From the NCBI RefSeq assembly GCF_022440805.1, contig NZ_JAKNTK010000001.1, positions 2,542,001 to 2,606,000 on the forward strand: a stretch of DNA of 64,000 bases, given 5' to 3'. This DNA is from Holdemania massiliensis. GTDB lineage: Bacteria; Bacillota_I; Bacilli_A; Erysipelotrichales; Erysipelotrichaceae. Positions 17,155-25,524 of this stretch are shown here, one piece after another. The position numbers were made by a program, and so were the translations under genes. Every line of letters begins with the position of its first letter. Within the stretch, counting starts at the first letter, position 1. The notes under the pieces are model-generated. The model had not been told where the DNA came from. It made no database searches and saw only the letters and a list, made by a program, of their open reading frames with translations.

Positions 17155-18450
17155 TTATTTCTTAGCGCGCAGAGCCATGTAGCGCTTCGCTCTCCGGACG
17201 CCTTCAGTGACGTCGATTTTCGATGGGCAGACATAGGTGCACATGCCGCATTCGATGCAGTCCATGATGCTTAATTTTTCTAACATCGCCACATTCTTGG
17301 ACTTTTCCGCCTGGTTGATCCGCACCGGCTGCAATCCGGCCGGGCAGTGATCCGAACAACGTCCGCAGCGCAGACAGGCAACCTGGTTGACCGGCTTGTT
17401 CTTCAAGACCGTCAAGGCGTTGCTGTACGGCGTGATGACAAACTGATCGGTTGTAATCGTCTTGCCCATCATTGGACCGCCTGCGATCAGCAGCACATCT
17501 TCCGTACTGTATCCGCCGCAGGCTGCGATCACATCAGCCGCTTTTACGCCTACCGGAACCAGTACGTTGGCCGGCGTATTGATGCCGTCGCCGCTGACCG
17601 TCACATATTTGTGAGTGATCGGCATGCCCTTGCTTAAAGCCTGACCGAAAGCAATTGCCGTCGTCGCATTGTTGACAATGACTCCGACTTCACCCGGCAG
17701 CTTTTCATAACGCTTCTTGGTAATTTCGTATACCAGCGTCCGTTCCCAGCCCATCGGATAAACATCCGGAACTTCCTTGACATTGATGTTGCTGTAATCC
17801 TTAAAGGCTTCGACAACGGTTGGAATGAAATCCTTCTTTGTCGTCTTGATCGCAATGGCCGCTTCCTTGGCACCTGACATTTTTAACATCGCTGCTACGC
17901 CAGTAACCAGATCCTGCATATTCAGGCTGGTGTTCTTATAATCCGCCGTAATGTACGGTTCGCATTCGACCGCGTTAATGATCAGCAGATCAATGCCCTT
18001 GCAGCCTCTGTACTTGACATAGCTTGGAAATCCTGCGCCGCCGCAGCCGACGATGCCGGCATTCATCATGAAGGTGACTAATTCCTCCTGCGTTGCCGTT
18101 TGATAATTCAATGTGCCGAATGGCTGTTCCTCTTCGTTTTTGCCATCATTTTCAATGACAAGATGATCGACCGGCCGCAGGCCAGCATGCATCATTTTCT
18201 GGATGCCTTTGACCGTACCGGATACAGATGAAAAGTAAGGAACTGTAAAATGATCATTCCGCTTGGCGATCATCGTTCCGACTTTTACACTGTCACCTTC
18301 CTTAACCAACACTTCAACCGCTGTTGAATTACCGTTAATTAAAGGAATGTATACAAGGCTGCCCGCTTCAACCTTGACAAGCTCGGTATGACTTGTAAGC
18401 TCTTTGTGACCATCCAGATGCTTGCGCATCGGTCCCGTTAATAGTGACAT
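17155..18450 (-). CDS. rnfC: Rnf complex subunit C
   Basis: 431 aa. RnfC is the peripheral NADH/FMN subunit. Seen are an N-terminal barrel sandwich (PLINGNSTAVEVLVKEGDSV), the Gly-rich nucleotide segment GIVGCGGAGFPSYVK, and two 4Fe-4S motifs at the C-terminus: CLRCGRCSDHCPAG and CIECGMCTYVCPSKID. The length is typical for clostridial RnfC. The frame could also begin with GTG 18459, but ATG 18450 has GAGGTG 6 bases upstream. First gene of the operon rnfC-D-G-E-A-x-B, transcribed from the promoter at 18551-18579. Confidence 0.95.
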   Translation of the reverse strand: MSLLTGPMRKHLDGHKELTSHTELVKVEAGSLVYIPLINGNSTAVEVLVKEGDSVKVGTMIAKRNDHFTVPYFSSVSGTVKGIQKMMHAGLRPVDHLVIENDGKNEEEQPFGTLNYQTATQEELVTFMMNAGIVGCGGAGFPSYVKYRGCKGIDLLIINAVECEPYITADYKNTSLNMQDLVTGVAAMLKMSGAKEAAIAIKTTKKDFIPTVVEAFKDYSNINVKEVPDVYPMGWERTLVYEITKKRYEKLPGEVGVIVNNATTAIAFGQALSKGMPITHKYVTVSGDGINTPANVLVPVGVKAADVIAACGGYSTEDVLLIAGGPMMGKTITTDQFVITPYSNALTVLKNKPVNQVACLRCGRCSDHCPAGLQPVRINQAEKSKNVAMLEKLSIMDCIECGMCTYVCPSKIDVTEGVRRAKRYMALRAKK

Positions 18451-18497
18451 TCCGTCCACCTCTTCCTTTCCTCAAATACCGAAAGCTTTGGCAAACA

Positions 18498-18524
18498 CAA
18501 AAAATCGACGATGATCGATTTTTT
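18498..18524 (-). promoter_or_regulatory. Terminator-like hairpin in the rnf leader
   Basis: Minus strand AAAAATCGA-tcatc... a 9-bp perfect inverted repeat (18500-18508 with 18514-18522) with a 5-base loop, followed by TTTTTTG. It lies between the rnf promoter and rnfC, so it could attenuate transcription. It could also be a shared insulator, since the opposite strand also ends in T. Confidence 0.55.
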
Positions 18525-18550
18525 CATTATCCGCCTTGCGCTTCGGAGCT

Positions 18551-18579
18551 ATTATAGCATTATCGCTATTAATTTTAAA
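18551..18579 (-). promoter_or_regulatory. Promoter of the rnf operon
   Basis: Minus strand -35 TTTAAA (18574-18579), 17-bp spacer, perfect -10 TATAAT (18551-18556), about 100 bases before rnfC. Confidence 0.6.
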
Positions 18580-18649
18580 CGTTTTTTCCCTATCTATTTA
18601 ATGAAATTTTAAGTTTTTTCACGATATCCCGGCTTTGAAAATGTTTCCT

Positions 18650-18678
18650 TTGGGTAGTATCGCTCTGAGTTTTATGCT
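18650..18678 (+). promoter_or_regulatory. Likely promoter of apbE
   Basis: TTGGGT (18650-18655), 17 bp, TATGCT (18673-18678), 22 bases before the start codon of apbE. It is a moderate match to a sigma-A promoter. Confidence 0.45.
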
Positions 18679-18700
18679 AGAATCATCACGGGTGATTCAA

Positions 18701-19819
18701 ATGAATAAAAAATGGATGCCGCTGGCATTGTGCGGCCTATTGATGTTAGGCGGCTGTCAGAGCCGGCCCAAGGAGCCGGAACTGACGCGTTATTCCAACA
18801 TGGCGCTGGACGCCGGTTTTGATACGGTCATGACGTTGACCGGATATACGGAAACAGAAGATCAGTTCAATCAGTATTTCGCTGAAATGAAGCAGCTGTT
18901 TCTGCACTACAACGCACTGTTTGACGTGTATAACGATTACGCTGGACTCAACAATATCAAAACGATCAACGACAACGCCGGCATTGCCCCGGTCAGTGTG
19001 GATCCTGAGATCATCGAGCTGTTAAATACCGCTCGGCAGTTCTACGACCTGTCTGAGGGCGAGTTTGACGTCACAATGGGCGCCGTGCTCAAAATCTGGC
19101 ATACCTATCGGGATGAAGGCATCGCACAAAACAACGCCGGACAGCTGGGACAGGTTCCTTCTGTTGAGCAGCTGCAAAAGGCGCAAGCCTGCACAGGATG
19201 GGATAAGGTTGAAATCAATGAAGCAGACAGCACGGTCTATCTGAATCAAAGCTGCGCTTCGCTGGACGTCGGCGGGATTGCCAAAGGCTTCGCCGCCGGC
19301 AAGGTACAGCAGCGCTTAATTGAAGCGGGTTTAGTCCACGGTACCGTGGATGCCGGAGGCAACATCTGTACGATCAACAACAAGCCGGGCAATCAGGACT
19401 GGCGTGTTGGCATCCGCAATCCGTCCGGCAACGGTTCGCTGGCAATCGTTGAGCTGCCAGGCTCCGCAGCCTTCGTATCCAGCGGAGATTATGAACGCTT
19501 CTACGCTGCTGAAGACGGCAGCGTCTATCATCACATCATCGATCCGCAGACGCTCTTTCCTGCAACTTATTACCATCAGGTCACGATCATCACGGAGAAT
19601 TCCGGATTTGCGGACGCCTTGTCCACGGCTTTGTTTACCATGAGCTACCAGGATGGGCTGGCCTTGATCGAACGGTTCCGCAACACCTATCCGGATCAGC
19701 CGATCGAAGTCATGTGGGTAATGGATCCCGATCAGGTGCCATCCGGAGTAACCAGCACCGCCGCGGGCGAATATGCCGTTATCATGACGGATTCGATGAA
19801 GAACTATCTAGCCCAGTAA
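18701..19819 (+). CDS. apbE: FAD:protein FMN transferase, lipoprotein
   Basis: 372 aa. A lipoprotein signal (MNKKWMPLALCGLLMLGGC, Cys at 19) anchors it outside the membrane. The ApbE domain follows: DVTMGAVLKIW, SLDVGGIAKGFAAGKV (substrate/FAD loop), GTVDAGGNI, and HHIIDPQT with the metal-binding region. It transfers FMN from FAD to Thr of SGAT-type motifs in RnfG and RnfD. It lies divergent to the rnf operon, whose products carry five candidate sites. The frame extends 22 codons upstream, but the signal peptide sets the start at 18701; its ribosome site is weak (GGGTGA). Confidence 0.93.
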   Translation: MNKKWMPLALCGLLMLGGCQSRPKEPELTRYSNMALDAGFDTVMTLTGYTETEDQFNQYFAEMKQLFLHYNALFDVYNDYAGLNNIKTINDNAGIAPVSVDPEIIELLNTARQFYDLSEGEFDVTMGAVLKIWHTYRDEGIAQNNAGQLGQVPSVEQLQKAQACTGWDKVEINEADSTVYLNQSCASLDVGGIAKGFAAGKVQQRLIEAGLVHGTVDAGGNICTINNKPGNQDWRVGIRNPSGNGSLAIVELPGSAAFVSSGDYERFYAAEDGSVYHHIIDPQTLFPATYYHQVTIITENSGFADALSTALFTMSYQDGLALIERFRNTYPDQPIEVMWVMDPDQVPSGVTSTAAGEYAVIMTDSMKNYLAQ

Positions 19820-19825
19820 AATCAA

Positions 19826-19862
19826 CAAAAAATCTCAGTCAAAAGTAAACTGAGATTTTTTT
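19826..19862 (+). terminator. Terminator of apbE
   Basis: AAAAATCTCAGT pairs with ACTGAGATTTTT; a run of seven T follows. Confidence 0.85.
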
Positions 19863-20057
19863 ATTTTATTCGGATATAATCTGCGGATTTAAAGCACAAC
19901 ACGCTAAAACACAGTCTATTGTCAAAGTTGTTTATCTCCTCCCAGTCCTTTCCGTCAGGAAAAAAACTGTAAAAGTACCGCAAGAATCCAAGAACAGCAC
20001 ACTATCCGTAAAATAAGCTGCATTCTGCTCCTTGTATCTAATGGCAAGTTTTCCCCA
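19861..20057 (-). pseudogene. Frameshifted gene fragment, family unknown
   Basis: On the minus strand, one frame (from 20057, after a TAA) reads WGKLAIRYKEQNAAYFTDS and on to TVFF. The next frame continues from 19959 with PDGKDWEEINNFDN and on to SADYIRIK-stop at 19861. Joining the two at the run of seven T (19960-19967) gives about 65 residues of protein-like composition. One missing base in the T/C run explains the shift. No start codon is seen, so the 5' part is also lost. It follows tmrB by 8 bases. I do not recognise the family. Confidence 0.45.
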
Positions 20058-20065
20058 TTATGAAT

Positions 20066-20659
20066 TTAATCCCCATTCCGAATGTGCCTGCATTTGATTA
20101 AAAACCTGTCAACGTGTTTACGAAAGTTGTTTCGACTATCCGCAGTCAATGTTATAGCGCATATCGCTGCAATTTGTTCAACAACCTGATCGATATTTAA
20201 ATTATCAGTGTGGATTTTATACTCGGTTATATCCTCATCAAACGCTCGGATACATCTGTCGATCTGCTGCGCGGCCCATGACTGCCTTCCTTCAAGTCTG
20301 GAAGCAAGTCGCCGCAAAAGGGTTTTCTTCTCAGCATATAAAATAATATGTTTTATGTCATATTTTTCTGATAAATAAGCAATAATCTCTTCATAGTACT
20401 GCCTGTTCGTGATCGTCATTGGAACAATAAGGTGACCCGCATAGTGCTTTGAAATATAGTCCAACATATCACAGTTAAACTTACGCCACATCGGATAATC
20501 TTGAAAATCATTTTCGCTTATTGACAACGGTATATTTTTGGCAATGAAAAATCCAGTATTTTCAGGATCATAGACATACGAATTGGGGATTCTGCGCTGC
20601 AATTCATAGGCAGCTTGTGTTTTTCCTGAGCCAAAAGCTCCATTTATCCAGACAATCAT
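20066..20659 (-). CDS. TmrB-like ATP-binding protein
   Basis: 197 aa. It opens with MIVWINGAFGSGKTQAAYEL, a P-loop (GAFGSGKT) as in the B. subtilis tunicamycin-resistance protein TmrB. The match continues along the length: YVYDPENTGFFI, FQDYPMWR, LIVPMTITN, SWAAQQIDRC and HTDNLNIDQV. TmrB is a nucleotide-binding protein that confers tunicamycin resistance; here the role may be a small-molecule kinase. The start has GGAGGTG upstream. A:T content is higher than around it, and it lies next to a gene fragment and an intron, so it may be acquired. Confidence 0.8.
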   Translation of the reverse strand: MIVWINGAFGSGKTQAAYELQRRIPNSYVYDPENTGFFIAKNIPLSISENDFQDYPMWRKFNCDMLDYISKHYAGHLIVPMTITNRQYYEEIIAYLSEKYDIKHIILYAEKKTLLRRLASRLEGRQSWAAQQIDRCIRAFDEDITEYKIHTDNLNIDQVVEQIAAICAITLTADSRNNFRKHVDRFLIKCRHIRNGD

Positions 20660-20859
20660 CTTGTCACCTCCAGAAGCTTGTCATTCCCAAATTACCAATT
20701 TTATATATAGTATCACAATTTTGCGAATTTTTATTGTCGCTTTACCCTGATGCAATAACTGAGCTATAGCCTATACATCAGCTCAAGCAAGACAAATTCT
20801 AATCCTTTTTTATTGTCTTTTTAGACAAAGCCGTGGGTCTGTCTATTCTCTGGTCTTTT

Positions 20860-20981
20860 TATTTTTTCCTGCTTTCTTTTGCGTTACAGCCCCTTTCCGA
20901 TAGTGGCAAACGAAAATCCTTATTGCCACAACCGCACAATGGACTTTCACCGTCCAGTTATCACCCTTGTCGGGGTGTATT
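20860..20981 (-). other. Possible remnant of a group II intron 5' region
   Basis: Next to the 3' end of intron copy 1, the minus strand reads GATAACTGGACGGTGAAAGTCC and then TTGTGCGGTTGTGGC. This resembles the AACTGGTGAAAGTCCAGT start of domain I in the intact intron (22850-22880). It has no continuation to a reverse transcriptase. It may be what remains of a second, related intron. The stretch 20660-20981 otherwise holds nothing that I can call. Confidence 0.25.
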
Positions 20982-22895
20982 AATAGAGTAGAGGGAAAGT
21001 TTTAACTTTCGCCCCTCTCATTGAACCGTACGTACGGGTCTCGTATACGGCTCTACATTTATATCGAATCACAAACTCTTAAGATAGTATTCTAGGGGAT
21101 TGACTAAACCTGGTCTGTCCCCTTTCTTTATGCCTAAAACTTTTGGTGATAATGTAAAGTTTACGATATTCATCCCACTTCTTTTATACCACCCTAATCT
21201 CGTGTTAGCACACTTATAGATATCTTCTTCGCTAAACTTACATTTGCTCACTATATTTAGCTTCATTAGATTTCTATATATCGTCTTTGGTTTCTTCCAT
21301 TGCTTGATGATGATACATCGTACCTTATGGCGTAGCCATTGCCCAAATTCATCAAGAAACATTTTAATGCTACCTATCTTAAAATAGTTTATCCAACCTC
21401 TTACAGTTTGATTTACTTTCGCAAATGTAACTGCCAGCGGTCTTGATATGGCATGTTTTCTCTTCATCAATGTTTTAATCTTAGAATACAGTCGTTTCTT
21501 TCTATCTTTCGTAGGTACGCATTTCCAATCTTGTCCATTCTTATAAAAGGTAAATCCTAGGAATTGCCCTTTCGTTGGGCGGACGACTTTTGTCTTTGTT
21601 GCACTCACTTTCAAGAATAGTTTTCTCTCTAGCCATGATGTCACTGACTTCATTACACGGTTCGCACTCATTTCGCTTTTGACGAAGATCATACAGTCAT
21701 CGGCGTATCTTACAAATTTAAGGTTTCTAGACTCTAGCTCTTTATCCAATTTATCTAAATAGATATTTGATAAAATAACGCTAATTGGTCCTCCTTGAGG
21801 TGTGCCAACCGTAGTACTTTTGACGAGTCCATCCTCTAACACACCTGCTCTTAGATAGGCTCTTATCAAATGTAATGTTGTTGCGTCATTGACATTCTCT
21901 CTTAAGATTGAAATTAATTTGTCATGATTTACGGTATCAAAGAATTTTTCAATATCCAAATCAACTATCCATTCGTATTCATCATTTAAGTTATTTAACA
22001 CTTCTTCCATTGCCATATGTGCACTTCGCCTTGGTCGAAATCCAAAACTATGTTCACTGAATATAGGCTCATAGATTTTTGTGAGTTCTTGTAGAATAGC
22101 TTGTTGGATAACTCGGTCAACAACGGTTGGTATTCCTAATGGTCTTTGTTTTCCATTTGGTTTTGGAATATAGACTCTTTTCACTGGCATGGGTCGATAT
22201 TGCTTGTTCATTATCAAGGAAACAATTTCTTCTTGATATTGTCCAAACCCTTGTTCGACTTCTTGCACTGTCATCTTATCCATTCCAGGTGCTCCCTTGT
22301 TTTGTTTGACCTTTTTGATTGCCTTTTGCAAATTCTCTTCACTTAAAATCTTTTCCATTAATTTCATTTGCTGCTCCTCCTTCTACTTGTAAATCGATTT
22401 GGAAACATCCCCACTACTTTCACCATCTGTGCTTACGATTCACAGTTCTAGGCTATCCTCATTTTCGGACTATCCAAACATTGCTTATAGCGATTCGCAC
22501 TCTATAAACGTTTCAGTCCTTCGGTATTTCTACCTACTATGACTTCATCTGACTTCTTGCGATAAACCTTTTTCGACCATGGGTACCATCACTGATTTTA
22601 AAGTTTATTGGACTTCCTTGTTCGCAAGATCTCCCAGGGTAAGACATATATCTTTCTCTTCACAACCTCTTGATTTACTGTCTTGGTTTTACGTTTACCT
22701 TTTGGACTTTGGTTTGTACTGCAACCTTATCCACCATTTAGCCTCATCAAGTTTCTTTTCGTAAGCTCGAAAGATTCGCTACACCACTTCCTTCACCCAT
22801 GGTATCACTACCAACGGCTTGTGGTTCACTACACTTGGCGGCAACTACCCGTGACTGGACTTTCACCAGTTAGATATATGTCATGCCTGGCACAC
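20982..22895 (-). mobile_element. Group IIC-type intron, copy 1
   Basis: The RNA runs on the minus strand from GTGTGCCAGGC (5' end at 22895) to a 3' end CTCTATT near 20982. Domain V is at 21023-21053 (GAGCCGTA...TACGGTTC), and domain VI follows with a bulged A about 7 bases from the end. The multifunctional RT lies in domain IV. The 5' exon ends with the pgi terminator hairpin and its T-run, the classical group IIC site. The sequence appears identical to 33584-35497, so both moved recently. The exact 3' base is uncertain by one. Confidence 0.9.
21069..22367 (-). CDS. ltrA: Group II intron reverse transcriptase/maturase (copy 1)
   Basis: 432 aa. RT domains 0-7 include GIPTVVDRVIQQAI, SFGFRPRRSAH, DLDIEKFFDTVNHDKL, GTPQGGPISV and the catalytic YADD (VRYADDCMIFV). 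Domain X/maturase follows (NQTVRGWINYFKIGS). No endonuclease domain is present; the protein stops after a short DNA-binding segment, as in class C. It splices the intron and copies it into DNA by target-primed reverse transcription. The start lies behind GGAGGAGCA. Identical to the protein at 33671-34969. Confidence 0.95.
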   Translation of the reverse strand: MKLMEKILSEENLQKAIKKVKQNKGAPGMDKMTVQEVEQGFGQYQEEIVSLIMNKQYRPMPVKRVYIPKPNGKQRPLGIPTVVDRVIQQAILQELTKIYEPIFSEHSFGFRPRRSAHMAMEEVLNNLNDEYEWIVDLDIEKFFDTVNHDKLISILRENVNDATTLHLIRAYLRAGVLEDGLVKSTTVGTPQGGPISVILSNIYLDKLDKELESRNLKFVRYADDCMIFVKSEMSANRVMKSVTSWLERKLFLKVSATKTKVVRPTKGQFLGFTFYKNGQDWKCVPTKDRKKRLYSKIKTLMKRKHAISRPLAVTFAKVNQTVRGWINYFKIGSIKMFLDEFGQWLRHKVRCIIIKQWKKPKTIYRNLMKLNIVSKCKFSEEDIYKCANTRLGWYKRSGMNIVNFTLSPKVLGIKKGDRPGLVNPLEYYLKSL

Positions 22896-22897
22896 AG

Positions 22898-22930
22898 TAA
22901 AAAGATGAATTCCGCGGAATTCACCTTTTT
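22898..22930 (-). terminator. Terminator of pgi, at the intron insertion site
   Basis: Minus strand GGTGAATTCC-GC-GGAATTCATC then TTTTT. The intron begins 3 bases after this T-run. Confidence 0.85.
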
Positions 22931-22983
22931 AATCAACAATCAAGTTTGTCCATGAATAAGGACAATCGGTATGAATCTTCCGT

Positions 22984-24258
22984 CTAGTTCTTGCCCAGCA
23001 GACGGAACATGTTTTTCTTATAAACCTCCACGCCCGGCTGATTAAACGGATTCACATTCAGCAGATAGACGCTGACCGCGCAGGCCTTAAAGAAGAAGTA
23101 GCACATATACCCGAAGGTTTCTTCCCGCATATCCGGCATCGTAATGATCAAGTTCGGCACATCACCGGTAACTTCATGCGCTTCCAACGTTCCCTGACAA
23201 GCCATCTTATTGACCCAATCCAGACTCTTGCCGGCCAGATAGTTCATGTGATCCAAATTTTCCGCATCGCTTGGGAAGGTCCCGTCCAGTGTCGGCGCTT
23301 CCACCAGCAGCAGAGTTTCATAAAGCATCTTCTTGCCTTCCTGGATAAACTGTCCCAGAGAATGCAGATCCGTTGAGAACGTCGCACTGCACGGCAGAAT
23401 GCCTTTGCCTTCTTTGCCCTCCGACTCGCCAAACAGCTGCTTCCACCATTCGGCAATCATTGCCATCTGCGGCTCATAGGTTACTAACATTTCTGCATCT
23501 TTGCCGCTGTTTTCCAAAATCCGGCGGGCAACCGCATACTGATAAGCTGGATTGTCATGCAAATCCGGATTCTTGAGGTCTTCATAAGCCTGCGCAAAGC
23601 CCTTCATCACCGCGTCAATATCAATCCCAGCCAAAGCCATTGGGAGTAAGCCTACGGCCGTTAATACCGAATACCGGCCGCCGATATCATCCGGAATCAC
23701 GAAGGTTTCATAGCCTTCCTTATCCGCCAGTTCCTTTAATGTTCCGCGCGCCTTGTCGGTCGTCGCCAAAATCCGCCGCTGGCATTCTTCCTTGGAATAT
23801 TTCTTTTCCATCAGCTGCTTCAGCATTCGAAACGCCATCGCCGTTTCCGTTGTTGTTCCGGATTTGGAAATTACGTTCAAAACGATTTCCTTATCCTGGA
23901 TATACGCTTCTACCTGCTTGAAATACGTGCTGGAGAAGGTGTTACCGATAAAGATCACTTCCGGCTTATTTTGACAATACAGACCGCGCATCATTTCAAT
24001 CGCTGCCCGCGCGCCTAAATAAGAGCCGCCAATGCCGCAGACCAGCAGCACATCACATTGGCCTTCCAGCCGCTTGGCTGCCGCTTTAATTCTTTCAAAC
24101 TCTTCATGATCATAGCTGTTCGGCCATTCTACCCAGCCGACAAAATCATTGCCCGCGCCGCTTTTTTCATGCAGCTGTGTGTGCGCCAGCGTTACGGCTT
24201 CCTGATAATCGAAAATGTTTTCCTGCAGATGCGCATGCGAAGTGTCAAATTTGATCAT
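22984..24258 (-). CDS. pgi: Glucose-6-phosphate isomerase
   Basis: 424 aa, slightly shorter than most Pgi proteins but complete. Interconverts glucose 6-phosphate and fructose 6-phosphate. Visible features are GIGGSYLGARAA, the PGI signature region VISKSGTTTETAMAFR, GGRYSVLTAVGLLP, and the C-terminal FNQPGVEVYKKN containing the catalytic Lys. It overlaps the upstream S1 gene by ATGA, so the two are translated together. Confidence 0.95.
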   Translation of the reverse strand: MIKFDTSHAHLQENIFDYQEAVTLAHTQLHEKSGAGNDFVGWVEWPNSYDHEEFERIKAAAKRLEGQCDVLLVCGIGGSYLGARAAIEMMRGLYCQNKPEVIFIGNTFSSTYFKQVEAYIQDKEIVLNVISKSGTTTETAMAFRMLKQLMEKKYSKEECQRRILATTDKARGTLKELADKEGYETFVIPDDIGGRYSVLTAVGLLPMALAGIDIDAVMKGFAQAYEDLKNPDLHDNPAYQYAVARRILENSGKDAEMLVTYEPQMAMIAEWWKQLFGESEGKEGKGILPCSATFSTDLHSLGQFIQEGKKMLYETLLLVEAPTLDGTFPSDAENLDHMNYLAGKSLDWVNKMACQGTLEAHEVTGDVPNLIITMPDMREETFGYMCYFFFKACAVSVYLLNVNPFNQPGVEVYKKNMFRLLGKN

Positions 24259-24620
24259 ACTGTTTCTCCTTTATTTGCTTCCTCGATCCAGCGGTCCAGG
24301 TTTTCAGCCAGCGACCGGAATCCAATTTTCATGACTGGCAGACGACTGGCCTTCCCCCGGCCGCGTTCCTTCCGGAATGCCGTCGGATGCAGCGCTTTTA
24401 AAGACAGCCGGGCCTGGTGCGTGGATTTGTCAAAATCGATAATCTTGACCTTTACACGGTCATGGACGTGAACGAAATGATTGACATCCTTGACGAAACC
24501 TTCCGAGATTTCAGAAATGTGAATCAATCCCGAGGTTTCCTCATCCAGACTGACAAATGCGCCGTACGGCTGAATGCCCGTGATCGTCCCCTCTACTATT
24601 TGTCCGATTCGATACTGCAT
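24255..24620 (-). CDS. S1-domain RNA-binding protein (YugI/CvfD-like)
   Basis: 121 aa. The first 75 residues are an S1 domain (GQIVEGTITGIQPYGAFVSLDE ... GLIHISEIS ... VKVKIIDFD). A basic tail (KERGRGKASRLPV) follows. The architecture fits the YugI/general stress protein 13 family, ribosome-associated regulators. ATG 24620 has GGAGG 5 bases upstream. Coupled to pgi by ATGA, a neighbourhood seen in other Bacillota too. Confidence 0.88.
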   Translation of the reverse strand: MQYRIGQIVEGTITGIQPYGAFVSLDEETSGLIHISEISEGFVKDVNHFVHVHDRVKVKIIDFDKSTHQARLSLKALHPTAFRKERGRGKASRLPVMKIGFRSLAENLDRWIEEANKGETV

Positions 24621-24694
24621 AGACGCCTCCAATCTTTTTTTATTATATCACCTCCCAGGGTTTTTGTGATATACTAATTCTCGAGGTGAGCACC

Positions 24695-25150
24695 ATGCTT
24701 CAACAGATGTATCCTTTCTGGGCTGCGATTGTGGCCAATTTGACAGCGCAGCTGCTTAAGCCCGTTATCCGCTACATACGAACCCGGGAATGGGATTGGC
24801 ATATGGCATTGGAGAGCGGCGGTTTTCCCAGCTCGCATACCTCGACAGTCGCGGCTTTGACGCTGGCTGTCGGAATCACGGATAATTTCTCGTCGACATT
24901 GTTTGCCGTGACCTTGATGTTTTCGCTGATCGTGGCTTATGACGCCGCCAACGTTCGTTATTATGCCGGCCAGAACATTCGGATTACGCAGCAGCTGATC
25001 AAAGATATTCAAATTTTAACGCAGACCCGTCTGGACGATCCAATCTATCTGACCAAGGTAAAAGAAGTACTGGGTCATAAATGGATTGAAGTGTTCGGCG
25101 GCATTCTTCTTGGCCTGATCATCGCCGGGCTGATGTATTTTATAAGATAA
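24695..25150 (+). CDS. Divergent PAP2-family (DUF212) membrane protein
   Basis: 151 aa. The family motif GGFPSSHTSTVAAL keeps the SxHT of acid phosphatase/PAP2 enzymes, and AYDAANVRYYAGQNI is the DUF212 signature. Hydrophobic helices near residues 5-20, 60-85 and the C-terminus anchor it. The function of DUF212 is not settled. ATG 24695 has GAGGTG upstream; a GTG three codons earlier overlaps that site. 10 bases before the Nfu gene, so probably one operon. Confidence 0.88.
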   Translation: MLQQMYPFWAAIVANLTAQLLKPVIRYIRTREWDWHMALESGGFPSSHTSTVAALTLAVGITDNFSSTLFAVTLMFSLIVAYDAANVRYYAGQNIRITQQLIKDIQILTQTRLDDPIYLTKVKEVLGHKWIEVFGGILLGLIIAGLMYFIR

Positions 25151-25160
25151 GGTGAAAATT

Positions 25161-25409
25161 ATGGAAACGATGGAAACACAAGTTAAAAATGTAATTGAAA
25201 AGATCCGGCCGTATATTCAGCGCGACGGCGGCGACGTGGAATTCGTCAGTCTGGAAGACGGTGTCGTCACCGTTAAAATGCTGGGCGCCTGTTCTGAATG
25301 TCTGTCGCTGGATGCAACGCTGAAGGATGGGATCGAAGCCATTCTTCTCGATGAAGTTCCAGGCGTAACAGAAGTACGGCTGGCCCCTTCCGAGCCACTC
25401 TTCTTCTAA
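25161..25409 (+). CDS. NifU-like Fe-S scaffold (Nfu)
   Basis: 82 aa: one NifU C-terminal domain with RPYIQRDGGDVEFV and the cluster-binding CxxC in GACSECLSLDATL. It carries or delivers 4Fe-4S clusters to target proteins. The window encodes many Fe-S subunits (RnfA, B, C, E), which are possible clients. Start chosen at 25161 with AAGGTG upstream. Confidence 0.93.
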   Translation: METMETQVKNVIEKIRPYIQRDGGDVEFVSLEDGVVTVKMLGACSECLSLDATLKDGIEAILLDEVPGVTEVRLAPSEPLFF

Positions 25410-25428
25410 ATTCAGCAATGTCGTCAAA

Positions 25429-25499
25429 GAAACGCATGCGGATGCGATCCTCTGAAAGTGAAGCCAGCTTTCAAAGATCAGCGGCATGCGTTTTTTTGT
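25429..25499. terminator. Bidirectional terminator, Nfu / yunB
   Basis: AACGCATGC (about 25430-25438) pairs with GCATGCGTT (about 25485-25493), with a long loop and T-tracts on both sides. Confidence 0.65.
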
Positions 25500-25524
25500 T
25501 TTTCTGATTTCGGTTTATCGATGC

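Noticed and set aside
20982..22895. IS element with terminal inverted repeats
   Set aside because: The ends are GTGTG and a domain VI end, without inverted repeats or target duplication, and the protein is a maturase.
22127..22955. Short plus-strand frames inside intron copy 1
   Set aside because: They recur at the same offsets in copy 2 and lie in structured intron RNA or opposite the RT gene.
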